Assembly: GCF_963924675.1 (NCBI RefSeq) | Contig: NC_089228.1 | Span: 94,518,894-94,582,893, forward strand | Length of the DNA stretch: 64,000 nucleotides | DNA from: Phocoena phocoena | Taxonomy: Eukaryota > Chordata > Mammalia > Artiodactyla > Phocoenidae | Reading direction: 5' to 3' | Shown: positions 46,590 to 57,351 of the stretch, one piece after another | Layout of the letters: the number at the start of each line of letters is the position of its first letter | Numbering within the stretch: the first letter of the stretch is position 1 | Program-made: the position numbers and the translations under genes | Notes under the pieces: generated by a model | Database searches by the model: none | Seen by the model: only the letters and a program-made list of their open reading frames with translations | Told to the model about the DNA's origin: nothing

Positions 46590-48030
46590 CCTTTTCCCTC
46601 GGCTACCCCTTGTCCATCTTTCACCCTTTCCGCTCCAGCCCTGTTGCCCCTTTTCTACCTTCCTCCTTCTGTTATTCCTCCTCTTCTCTCCTTCCCACAC
46701 CCAGGCTTCTACAAAGTTCACATAGACTCCAGCTGTGCCCCGCATCTGTAATTATCCTCACGTCAATATTCTCATACGCTTCCTCCTCCCTTAGTTTTCT
46801 GGCTTTATTTTTGGTTACCAACTTCCTCCAGTTTTAAGGGCGTGAGGAGTGAAAGTACAGATGATGTTTTTATTCTAAGTGCTTTAAAGGCAAAGGTTCT
46901 TGTGTATTCAGTGTTTTCTCCCCAAATGGGGCTGGAGGTCCCCAAAGCCATATGTATGATGATGTTGGTAACGGTGCCCCCAGGCACTCTCTGGCCATGA
47001 GGGCCGCAAATCGGGCTGCTCCATTCTGGAGGCTGGTGGTGAGGTTCTGATAGCACTCACCCGACTTGGAAACAGGAGGGTTAATGCTGGTATTAGGAAG
47101 AGTGGAAATCTTTGTCTTCAAGATAGGATGTTTTGAGGAATATCTAAAAGCCTACTCTTGTAATTGAGTCCGTCCGTGTTAAACATTGTCACAGAAGTGT
47201 CTTATTTTCCAACTGAAATAATTTATCAGCTTTACTGTGACTTCATTCATCAGATTGTAGAGACTGGGAGGGGCAGTTCAGTCCAACTAACAATAACCAG
47301 TTTTATTAAGGACAAATCTGTCATCTTTTTCACAGCCGGCTAACCAGCGTCTAGCAGGGTACTGAACACACGATAGCCTCTCCACAAACGCTGGGAGGAT
47401 AAGTGAATGAATGAATGAATGAATGAGTGAATAACATGCTCGATATGGGGCCAAACACCCTTGCTTACCAAGATGAGGAAGCTCAGCGTCCTCTCAAGCC
47501 AGTGGTGGAGGCCACGTTAACGCACACCTACCATCTGTTACGATAACCGTTACGATCGTGTTTGTGTACTATCTTAAGGGAACTAGAACTCGGAACGATA
47601 AATTGAGTGCCTGAGTGGGGAGGTGGGAGGGTAGCCAAATATGCCATGTTTTCAGGTCACTCATAAAAATTTTAGCTGGAAGAAAAACATTTTAATTGGG
47701 AGGATCAATTATTGATAACACTATTCTCAAAATACAGTTAAAAGCCAGAGAACTAACCATATGCCAAAGCGTGGGGATGGGAAGGCAGAGGCTGCTCCTT
47801 GCGTCGCTGGCTGGCTGCCCATCAGCTGTCAGGTCCTCGGGGGCCCTCAGGGGCCAACCTCACAACAGGGAGTTCCGCTCTCCCGGACCAGCCACCGCAG
47901 AGTAGAAACACGCTCCGCATCACCTCTTTCCCTTCCTAACTCCCAGTCCAACCTGGGAAAAGGCTTCAAGTACCAGCTTTGTTAACCCAATGGGTATGGT
48001 TGGATTTTCTTGGATATTTTTTTCTAGCCC
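46590..48030. other. Single-copy DNA, no gene seen
   Basis: Pyrimidine-rich at 46570-46800. Near 47330-47432 an L2-like tail ends in a short GAAT tandem repeat (47404-47432). A GTTACGAT direct repeat occurs at about 47539-47556. Confidence 0.4.
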
Positions 48031-48034
48031 GTAG

Positions 48035-48172
48035 TAACTCAAAGTACCAGAATCCCCTCGCGGCGCTTAATAAGAACAAAAATTACTGGGCTTCCCCCTA
48101 GACCTACTGAATTAGAATCTCCGGAGCCGGGGTCTGGGAATCTGCATTCTTCTAACTCAAGGGCCCTAGATG
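48035..48172 (+). mobile_element. MER5-like hAT relic
   Basis: Order 'taccagaatcccctcgcggc', 'cttccccctagacctactga', 'attagaatctccggagccgg', 'ggtctgggaatctgcattct' is typical of MER5-group non-autonomous elements. Confidence 0.5.
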
Positions 48173-48174
48173 AG

Positions 48175-48940
48175 ATTTTTTAGAATTGATCTTATATTTT
48201 AGATTTTACAGAAAAACTGAACAGATAGTACTAAGTTTCCATATAACCCTCTGCACACGGCTTCCACTAGTATTAATATCTTACATTACTATGGTGCATT
48301 TATTATAATTAATGAACCAGTATAGAGACATTATTATTAACTAAAGCTCAGAGTTTATTCGGATTTCCTTAGTTTCTACCTATTGTCCTTTTTCTGTCCT
48401 AGGATGCCACATTACATTCCCTTTGATGATTTTTTGCTTGTTTTTATTAATTTTTAATTACAAAGAAAATTTGTGAATATATTCTCTTATTAAAAGTTAA
48501 ATGTTACTGATGAAAAATCCCTTTAGCAACCCCCCGGTTCTTTACCCTTACCCCAGAGGCAAACAATGTCAAAAGTTTAGACCATATCCTTCTGGCCATT
48601 GTTCTGTGTATTCATATCCACAGACAGATGTATCAAAGGAGAGAGTATTCTTTTGCACTTCTTAAACATAAATTAAACGGTTTTGTTCTGCACATGTCAT
48701 TCAACTTCTCCCCTTCTCTACCCAGTCATAGTGGTTGCTGAAGGCTTTATGTCAATATAATGAAACCTACCGCAAGCTTTTAAACTGAGGTTAAATATCC
48801 ATAGCATGGATATGCTACATTTTATTTGTGATCAGTTAACTGATAAACATTTACATTGTTTATACTGTTTTTTTTCTGCTTCACTATTACGAATTTGCAA
48901 AGAATACATCCCTGTGCACATTTGAGACTGTTTCCCTCAG
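48175..48940. other. AT-rich single-copy DNA
   Basis: I can identify no gene. Some phrases ('gtgcatttattataattaat', 'ttccctttgatgatttttt') could come from an eroded L1 but are not sufficient. Confidence 0.4.
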
Positions 48941-48943
48941 GCA

Positions 48944-49390
48944 CTATATTCATTTGCAGGGGCTGCCGTAACAAAAAACAACAACAACAACAACAAAACC
49001 GAGTGGCTTAAAAAAACGGAACCTATTGTCTCTGGAGGCTAGAAGTCCGAGATCTAGGTCTCAGCAGGACCGTGCTCTGGCTGATGGTGCCAGGGAAGGA
49101 CCTTTTCCAGGCCTCTCTCCTAGACTCTGGTAGCTCCTCAGCATGTGACTGCACAAGTTCAACCTCCACATGGCCTTCTGCCTGTGTGTGTGTCTCAGTG
49201 GCTACATTTCTCTTTTATAAGGGCACCAGTCACATTGGATTAGGGGTCCACCCTACTCCAATATGACCTCATCTTAACTAATCATATCCACAATTACCCT
49301 ATTTTTAAACAAGACTATATTCTGAGGGATTGGGCAGAGGGGTTAGGACTTCAACATACAAATATTAGGTAGACAGGGCAACCCTATCCG
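48944..49390 (-). mobile_element. LTR of MaLR/MLT1 type
   Basis: The reverse complement runs from a worn start through 'aagtcctaacccctctgccc', 'aggtcatattggagtagggt', 'cttataaaagagaaatgtag' and 'tctagcctccagagacaata' to 'ttacggcagcccctgcaaat'. A short (AAC)n tract (48975-48997) has expanded inside it. Confidence 0.65.
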
Positions 49391-49394
49391 TAAA

Positions 49395-50435
49395 GCACAT
49401 CTTTGAGCATTCACCAAAATATATGTGCATTTAAATATTTGTAAATTATATGTGTGTGCTTTTGTATTCATTTGTGCATCATACAACCTCCTTAGGTCAG
49501 CTCCCCAGGAAACAGACACCAAGGCTCTGAGCTGTGCAGGCTGGGACGTTACCGGGGAGAGAAGGTGAGCTCAATGCAGTTGCCAGCAAGCACTCAGCTG
49601 GTCCCTGGAGTTCAGGGCTGGATGGCCCCTTAGTGCTATTTAGAATTGAGGTAAGGGGCTAGTCTTTCTACCCCCAGCTTGACCAGTCATCGGACACAGG
49701 CTGACCAGGATGGGCAAAGCAGCTCCCCTGGGCCGAGGGCAATTCCCTAGGAGCCACTCAGCCATGAGCCTTTGGCAGTCACCCTTCCTGCCAGCTGGGG
49801 AACCAGCTAGAAAGGGCATCGAGGCAGTCTCCCATGGCACCTTCCGCAAAAATAGATTCTCAACATGAAATTTAAAAGGATGGTGTACAGTTGAACACAA
49901 ATAGAAGTTACCGTATTTTCCCTGATACTGAATGAGTCTGGCACATGTCCTGAGATACACAGAATCCACCTTCTAGATCACGCTGGGTCATAAAGAATAT
50001 GCATTTTAAATTTTCATAGAAACTGCCAACGGTCTTCCTAAGTGGTTACACAATGTTATACTCCCATCAGGAGTGTACAATGGTACCCATTTCATTTCCT
50101 CGTAGTCTCACCAATACTTGAGACTATCAAACTTCTTAATTTTTACCAATATTGGGTGTAAGAACATCTCATCCATCCAATTTTCATTTCCCTGATTCCT
50201 AGAAAGGTTAAGAATCTTTCTCTATTACTACATCTTCATATCTTCTCCCCTCATTCTTTTGAATTCTGTGTCTCTTTCTTAGTGACTCGTAGGCATTACT
50301 TGTATCTTTGAATATTGGTGGAGGCATACCTCCATTCATTCTTAAGCACAGTGAAATCTGAAAACCACACTCCTGTCCTTCCCCCTCTAGCTCTCTTCTT
50401 ATCTTCCTGTGATGAGTTTCTCCATGAGACTTACC
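49395..50435. other. Single-copy DNA, no gene seen
   Basis: AT-rich with short frames only. Confidence 0.45.
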
Positions 50436-50439
50436 AGAC

Positions 50440-50845
50440 AGCTCTGGAATTGTCTACTTGGAACCAGAAAGTTTGGGCTCTCAGTCCCAGTGCTGTCACT
50501 CACTAGTTGCGTGCATTTAAGTGGTTAATATGTTCTCTCTGATCCTCAGTTTTCTCATAGGAAAAAATGAGAATAGCCTCCCTTCCCAGGATTTTTTTTT
50601 TTTTTTTTTTGCAGTACGCGGGCCTGTCACTGTTGTGGCCTCTCCTGCCGCGGAGCACAGGCTCTGGATGTGCAGGCTCAGCGGTCATGGCTCACGGGCC
50701 CAGCCGCTCCACGGCATGTGGGATCCTCCCGGACCAGGGCACGAACCCGCGTCCCCTGCATCGGCAGGCGGACTCTCAACCACTGTGCCACCAAGGAAGC
50801 CCCCCAGGATTGTTTTGAGGATTTAACAACATTATATATGTGAAA
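50440..50845 (+). repeat. MIR relic split by a CHR SINE
   Basis: The left part holds 'gtgctgtcactcactagttg', 'gatcctcagttttctcatag' and 'gaaaaaatgagaatagcctc'. The right part resumes at 'aggattgttttgaggattta'. Both belong to forward MIR, and the SINE at 50594-50802 sits exactly between them with its own TSD. Confidence 0.7.
50594..50802 (-). mobile_element. CHR SINE (tRNA-Glu derived)
   Basis: Inverted copy with a T-run at the left and GGAAGCCC at the right. A 9-bp TSD CCCAGGATT lies at 50585-50593 and 50803-50811. The plus strand at the junction of the T-run and the body reads T(n)GCAG, which resembles a 3' splice site. Confidence 0.95.
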
Positions 50846-50901
50846 TCTTTATTGTTACGGCTTATTTTTTTGGACTTTATAATAAAAATATAAAGGTTTA
50901 T

Positions 50902-51134
50902 GGGGCTTCCCTGGTGGCGCAGTGGTTGAGAGTCCGCCTGCCGATGCAGGGGACACGGGTTCGTGCCCCGGTCCGGGAAGATCCCACATGCCGCAGAGTG
51001 GCTGGGCCCGTGAGCCATGGCCGCTGGGCCTGCGTGTCCGGAGCCTGTGCTCCACAGCGGGAGAGGCCACAACAGTGAGAGGCCCGCGTACCGCAAAAAA
51101 AATAAATAAGTAAAAATAAAATAAAATAAAATAA
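50902..51134 (+). mobile_element. CHR SINE (tRNA-Glu derived)
   Basis: Complete copy from GGGGCTTCCC to an A-rich tail with AAATAAAT and AAAAT repeats. A 12-bp perfect TSD ATAAAGGTTTAT lies at 50890-50901 and 51135-51146. It faces the copy at 50594-50802 in inverted orientation, 99 bases apart. Confidence 0.95.
50915..50968 (+). promoter_or_regulatory. Internal Pol III promoter of the 50.9-kb SINE
   Basis: An A box TGGCGCAGTGG (50915-50925) matches the tRNA consensus. A B-box-like GGTTCGTGCCC (50958-50968) departs from GGTTCGANNCC at one constrained base. Spacing fits a tRNA-derived SINE. Confidence 0.6.
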
Positions 51135-51149
51135 ATAAAGGTTTATATA

Positions 51150-52900
51150 GGTACATTTGCTGCCTGGGATTTGTTCATCACTCATTTATTCATTTGTTTA
51201 TTACTCACTAAAGGGAAATTTATTATTGCTAACCACCTGCTGTGTTAAGCATTGATGGATAATGTGGTTCCCATCCTGAAGGAGACCAAGGGGGAAAGTA
51301 GATTTAAAAAAATGAAGAGTCCACTTACTAAAGATAATGGAAAAACTCTGGATTCTTTCTTCTCATGTTTCAAAGGAAGTACTTTCATCCTTCTCAGACT
51401 TGGACTGGAGGAAGAGAACTATACATACAAATGCCTTCTGCATCGTGATGAATCAGAACTTGACATTCCCTGAGCCGTGCCTTAGCCCTGGGCAGGGTGA
51501 CTGCGCTAGAAGAGCCATGTAGGAAAGTCCTGACTCCTGCATGTCCAGCCTCCTTGTTGCAAATATCAACAGTTTAGGCAGCCTGGCCATCTTGCTAGCT
51601 CTCTCTTCCCCTTTCGGCCAGTGAGTAGGTAAAGAAGGCCACTAGCTGTGCCCAGGCAGCTACCTAAGGGGATCTGTCATCTGCTCTGCAGGTCCGGCCA
51701 CATCCTTCTCTCTCTCAAGAGCCCCTGAGTATTTAAGCCATAAGTCAGCTATTTGTGATGAAAGGGAGGGCAGATTCAGCCCTGAAAGGAAACCATGTTT
51801 TCCAATCATGCTGTTATCAGACAGCCCTGCCTTTTCCGTAAGCAGGGGTTTGTCCATCTCTTAATAACGGATTACTTCCCCATTTCTCTGTTGGTCTTGA
51901 GTTAGCGCTCCACTGGTTACAAAAGCACGGTCTGTTCAAGAAGTGGTGAGAAATTCCATGACACTGAACATTCAATCAGGTTCACTGGGTGAAAGTACTG
52001 GAAAGGTAGGATCCAACTCAATCGGGGACACATTTCTATGCCGAACATTGTAGCGGTGGACATCTGAGTGTTTAAAATAGGAGAGTAGCATGCTTAGATT
52101 TAATTTTTCGGTAGATGAAGACAGCATTAGTGGAGTGGAGTGACAGGGAGCAGGAAGCTTCCATTGTCAGCGGATTCTTCTCCCCTCCGCTGGGGTCCTC
52201 TTCTCTAGCCCACCACCACCCTCTCTTTATCCTAGCAATCTCAGGGATATCTGAAATACAGTGCAAATATGCCTGCCAGCTCTCTTGCCAGCATCCTGAC
52301 TGCAAGGTTAGGGATAGAAATGTGCTTAACATGAAACCACATACAACAAAGGCGAGAAGAGAAGTGTACAAGCTGAATTTGCCTCTGCAGCCTAAGATGC
52401 GCTTTTCAAATGTCTTTCCCTCCACTCACGGTGGCTGACACAGGGGGCCGTGTTGTTCAGGCATCTCCCACCTGGCCTCTGTCCCACACTTTCTCCAGCT
52501 GCACTTTTAAACTCTTCCTGCTCTGCTGAGATTTTCGTTTTCTGTGTTTTCTTTTCCTGGTGGCCTTTTACAATCTTCCATTGACATATAACTCACTGCT
52601 TTAAAAAGTAGGTGTTATTATTATTGAGGAACGCTGAGGGCAACAGGTCAGGAGGTAACTGCCATTGAAAAGACAGCTTGTTATTCACAGTTCCCAAGAA
52701 ACAGGGTGGGGCAGGAGGGGGCACACGGGGGAGCACCAGGGTCTGTCAGGAGGCAGAGAGAGCAAGGGGAAATGTGGGCAAAGCCTTTATGGTGGCTTTT
52801 GTGGGAAGGAATGCATGAGGAAGGGTAAACAAGCTTTAGATTGTCTAGTTTGCACGATTTCAGCGGGCTCTGAGGCATAGGGGCTGTCCCTAGTTGCCTA
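51150..52900. other. Single-copy DNA, no gene seen
   Basis: Frames of 107 (+) and 117 (-) codons at 52072-52438 overlap each other and lack recognisable domains. No repeat can be named. Confidence 0.4.
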
Positions 52901-52909
52901 GTACCTGGC

Positions 52910-53251
52910 TGTCTTAGTTCAGGCTGCTATGAAAGAATTCCACAGACTGGGTGGCTTAAACAACAAACATTTCTTTCTCACAGCTCTGGACGCTGGAGGT
53001 CTGAGATGAGGGATGCCGGCACAGCCAGGTGCTGGTGAGAGCAGACTGCAACTTCTCACTGTGTCCTCACCTGACAGGAAGAGAAGAAGCTAGCTCTGTG
53101 GCCTCTTTTTATGAGGGCACTCATGCCATTCATGAGAGGCTCTACACACATGACCTAACTACCTCGCAAAAGCCCCTCCAAACACCATCACATTGGGATT
53201 AGAATTTTAAGATATAAATTTTGGGGGGACACAAACATTTCATCCATTGCA
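52910..53251 (-). mobile_element. Solo LTR of MaLR/MLT1 type, perfect 5-bp TSD
   Basis: TG...CA bounded element: left TGTCTTAGTTCAGGCTGC, right CATCCATTGCA. A perfect 5-bp TSD CTGGC lies at 52905-52909 and 53252-53256, as expected for ERVL/MaLR elements. Landmarks 'ggtggcttaaacaacaaaca' and 'atgagggcactcatgccatt' are conserved. Confidence 0.82.
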
Positions 53252-53259
53252 CTGGCCAT

Positions 53260-53760
53260 GGGGTGATTAAGGCAGGGGATAGCGGCCCAGAGTGTGGTAG
53301 TGGCCCATAAAGGAGATGGCTGGGGGTGTGGGGTGTGGCTGGTTTGCATATGAAAGGTGAGCTGGCAGGAAAAGTCCTTTGCTATCTCTAGGAATTAGCT
53401 AGTCCTGGGAGGGGCAGGCTCTCCAGGATCAGCATGGCCCCAAGATGTCAATGCATCAGAATAAAAAGACAAAATTACCGTACTCTACTTATGCTTACTC
53501 CACTCAAATTCTTAACAGAATGGAAAGATTTAAAGGGCAATACTTGTGTTTATTGGACATCATTTCCCTTTATGTGCCATTATCTTTTCTTTTCTCCACT
53601 GTTTTTTCGTTTCTTCAATGTTTCCCTTTACTGGTCACAAAGTTCATTCTCTTATAGAGAATTTCTTTTCAACCAACTCATGATCTCCGTCTCTATGCTG
53701 TCTCTTGTATTGACTATCTCATGTATATCTGTTTACGATTGTTTTTAGGGACAATTTTTT
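53260..53760. other. Single-copy DNA, no gene seen
   Basis: AT-rich on its right half; the 104-codon frame at 53434-53748 has no recognisable domain. Confidence 0.4.
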
Positions 53761-53779
53761 GTTTAGGACCATTTTTAAA

Positions 53780-53935
53780 ATCTTTATTGAATGTGTTGCA
53801 ATATTGTTTCTGTTTTATGTTTTGGGTTTTTGGCCGCGAGGCATGTGGGACCTTAACTCCCCGACCGGGGATCGAACCCGCACCCCCTGCACTGGAAGGC
53901 AAAGTCTTAACCACTGGGCTATCAGGGAAGTCCCA
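53780..53935 (-). mobile_element. CHR/Bov-tA-type SINE, longer 3' part
   Basis: Inverted copy: 'gggacttccctgatagccca' is its head on the minus strand, followed by 'gtggttaagactttgccttc', 'gggttcgatccccggtcggg' and a 3' part ending 'aataaagatttt'. A near-perfect TSD (GGACCATTTTTAAA / GGACCATTTTAAA) lies at 53766-53779 and 53937-53949. Confidence 0.88.
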
Positions 53936-53949
53936 GGGACCATTTTAAA

Positions 53950-55480
53950 CAGATCTGCCTCTCCCCAGATTGAGGGCTGAAGCCATGACTTGTTGATTTT
54001 GGTAACTCAACACTCTTCACAATACCTTACGTGCAGTCAGGGCTTAATCTATGTCTCCAAAAAAAAAAAATGTTAAGTGCTATGTCATATGGTATGAGGC
54101 CAAGGTTCTTTTTTAACCAACCATTGAGCTTTAACTTTGAAAATAAAATCTTTTGGAAAAACACCTCACTCAAGATTGCACAGCAGGGTGTAGGAGACAC
54201 TTGTAGAGCCCATGCCTGTTAGAGATTTTAGATTGGAGTGACATTAAAGAATGATCATCATGATAGTTTACCGGGGTATGTTGATAGTGTTTGCGTTTTA
54301 GAATATGCAAATTCTGTCCTCAAGTAGACTCACCTCTACACAAGGCCCCCAAAATAAATATGTGCATAGAGAAATGATATGCAAAGTTAAACAACACTTT
54401 GTTTTTAGCTGGGATTTCAGCCTCTAAACTACAATGCACCTCTAAGGGCTGGACCAGATCCTGTCTCAATGAGCTCTACCTAGGATCATAGCAGACAGAG
54501 GCCTGCTGTCCTTTGTTCTTTTCCCCAAACATAAGCCTTCAGACTGTATCACTATGAAGAGAAGAAAGGCCAGTTCAAATGTCCAGAGAGGGCCAGAGAG
54601 TAAGCAGGAACCCCGGCCAACACTTGAACCATGCTGGCCTAGGTCTTCGGCCCCAGGCTTTCTTAAGCCAGCCAAGAGTCTACTCCGTGGGGGAAGAAAG
54701 AGCATCTAAAATCGATAGTAAGAGAAGGATGACGTCAGAGGAGCCGAACAGGGGACAGACCCATCTTTTAACACGCGACGCCTCCAGCCACTACACCCAC
54801 CACCATGTCAGCCAATCAAGTGTCACAAAATGTGACCAAAGACAGCGACACCTCCTTTGAGGGGTGAAGTTCTCTCCACCCCACCCCCAACCCGAGGGAA
54901 GCAAGGAAAGAGCCTTGAGCTCTTTTTTCTAGAAGCCAAGGATCCAGTGTTCCTTCCAGCTCACCTCACCAAGCCCCACCACGTGGCCTCGGGGTACGAG
55001 TTTTCATTTTACTTCTGCCCTAACTTTACCCTGCACTCCGATTACCTCTCTTTGTCATCAGTTCCTCCTGTTGATCAAAACAGGTGACAGCGTTAAGGTT
55101 TCCATCTCCACAAAGAATGTAAAGTGTGTGTAGAAAAGCTGGCTGTAAAATTAACCAGAATGCATACAACATGGTATGGAAATTCTTAAGCAACTACTCA
55201 TTCTGTTAGGCAGAAAATGGTTTTAGATCTTGAAAAGTCAAGTCTACTCTAGTCTACATATTTGGATCCACACTTTATGTAAAAACACATATGCCCTTAA
55301 TTCCTAAAGGCATTGGGGAGGTAGATTTGTTTTAGCGTGGAGCACCTACCGTGTTTTGTCCTGCGAAGCTAACTTTCAGTCGTTTATTTTCATTTCAGAG
55401 CCTCTCCCTCTTCTTCCACTGCTTATTCCACTAGATTCCCTCAGAAAAACTTTTTTTGACTAATTCCGTCAGTCTCCTCC
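53950..55480. other. Single-copy DNA, no gene seen
   Basis: Weak L2-like text near 53965-54050. Frames at 54466-54860 overlap on both strands without family resemblance. Confidence 0.4.
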
Positions 55481-55501
55481 TCCCCTCAACTGTTTTCTTT
55501 T

Positions 55502-55696
55502 TTGCAGTATGCGGGCCTCTCACTGTCGTGGCCTATCCCTTTGCAGAGCACAGGCTCCAGACGCGCAGGCTCAGCGGCCATGGCTCACGGGCCCAGCCGC
55601 TCTGCGGCATGTGGGATCTTCCTGGACCGGGGCACGAACCCATGTCCCCTGCATCGGCAGGCAGACTCTCAACCACTGCGCCACCAGGGAAGCCCT
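55502..55696 (-). mobile_element. CHR SINE (tRNA-Glu derived), near-zero tail
   Basis: Inverted copy from TTTGCAGTATGCGGGC to GGGAAGCCC. The longest TSD in the window, 18 bp CCTCAACTGTTTTCTTTT, lies at 55484-55501 and 55697-55714. The A-tail is almost absent. The plus strand reads TTTTCTTTTTTGCAG at the junction, a splice-acceptor-like string. Confidence 0.95.
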
Positions 55697-55719
55697 CCTC
55701 AACTGTTTTCTTTTCTCCT

Positions 55720-56360
55720 TTTCTGAGTCTTGAGTCTTAACACTAACGTATATGAATATTTTTATCCCAGTGTAGAAAGCTGAGAAGCTGATTTGAGCTT
55801 TCAGTCTTTGTATTTATGCTCCACACAATTTGGGTCTTTTCTTCCTTTTTTTTTTTTTTAAGAGTAGATGCTTCTTGAGTCAGGGCTTTGGTTGGAATCA
55901 TCTAGTCAAGAGCAGTTCTCTGCACAGAGCCTTCAATAAATATTAACTGACTCATGGTGACAAAGTAAACGAAGATGCACTTATGGTTGGTAGAAGAACC
56001 AACACTTTGTCCTCTCCTCTACTTTTTCTACATATTGAAACCCTCATTCCTTAGGTTATTCTTTTTTCCAAGTTATAATAGTTATTTTCTAGGAATCTAC
56101 CCTTAGGCAATATATTTCACAGCTTAGATACTTTCTTCAGATGTTGGAAATTATTGGACATGTAAAAACATATATGACCCTGATCTGGTTAAAATGCCTA
56201 ATATAATAAGAAATCCTTCATTCTGCCCAATACAAATGCATATTAATTTTGTATTATGTGCAAATATTTAGTCATGGGTCCATGTACACATATATCCGTT
56301 AAGCGGTCAAATACTAAACTAAAAAGGGCAAGCTGAAAAAAATTCTAAGTGCAAAGGTGT
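55720..56360. other. Single-copy DNA with an L2-like tail
   Basis: 'cagagccttcaataaatatt' with 'aactgactcatgg' near 55925-55957 resembles an L2 or MIR 3' end. Otherwise no feature. Confidence 0.4.
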
Positions 56361-56610
56361 GATTGCTTTGAAAATAGCCAATTTAGAAAAGAGTTCAGCC
56401 TTTAATTGGCCAAGTTAAATAAGGCACAATTACCACTAACTTGGTCCCCAAAGATTGGCTCTAATCGTGTCATGTTTAACTTGGCTGGTTAAATTACAAA
56501 TAGTGTTCTCCTTTTCTGATTTGGTTCATTTCCCTAAGAGAACGCCTTTCTATGGCTGACGCTTTCTTTCCTGACAGCTCTTTCTGTGAATGGAAACTCC
56601 ATGGATTAGG
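56360..56610. other. Candidate conserved non-coding block
   Basis: No transposon relic is apparent. It contains TTTAATTGGCCAAG, 'ggctggttaaattacaaat' and other NF1- and homeodomain-like cores. This is inference from texture only. Confidence 0.28.
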
Positions 56611-57164
56611 AGTACCTATTTTTTTTCCAGAAAAACAGTAAAATGTATGTATGGTGGTGGTTGTTTTTTAAAGAGTTTCTGATACAACTTTATGAGTGTG
56701 TAGTTGTACAGATGTCAAAACTTCATCAAATTCATATGCATATGTCAAAGCTCCTCGTAAACCTATCTCAAAATACACTTGCAGATTTTTGTTTTGCTTT
56801 ATGTTCACAGGTGAGGAAGAAGAATGTTCTTTTTGTACTAAGTTTATCCTCCTCTGTTACTGAGAGATGAGTAGTTTAACTTATACATTTAATGTTCAAT
56901 TAGCCAGCTCAAGGATTCCACACAGATCCACAAAGGCACAGGGAGGGATGGTTAAATATTTATCTCAATTTCTAAGAGCATCAGAATTCAGAGGCCAATG
57001 TCTTTGTTCAGAATGGTCAGTTTCATGCAGAGCAGATTAAAAGGGCATCTCATTTCATATATAATACCATGGAATGCATCAACCTAAAGAAAAAAAGGAA
57101 ATCTTTTTCTCTGGTAGAGAAACATATATATGCGTGCATTAAGCATTCGTTCATTTACTTAAAA

Positions 57165-57290
57165 ACAATAAACATTTAAGGAGCGATAACAATGTGCTTG
57201 GTTCTATATTAAGCACTAGACATGCGGAAATCGGTAAGACACAATCTTTGCCTTTAAGAAGCCTATACGTTTTTACTGGGTTATTTGCAA
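57165..57290 (-). repeat. L2 3' end relic
   Basis: Reverse L2-like text: 'aacaataaacatttaaggag', 'acaatgtgcttggttctata', 'cacaatctttgcctttaaga'. Confidence 0.45.
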
Positions 57291-57351
57291 GTGAGCAAGT
57301 CAAGAACAAAATGGTTTCAGATTCCAAATGTTAGCTCTTTACACCTCTTTT

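Noticed and set aside
50915..50968. tRNA gene suggested by A and B boxes
   Set aside because: They belong to the tRNA-Glu-derived head of a CHR SINE; the cloverleaf is not maintained and the element continues into a SINE body and A-tail.
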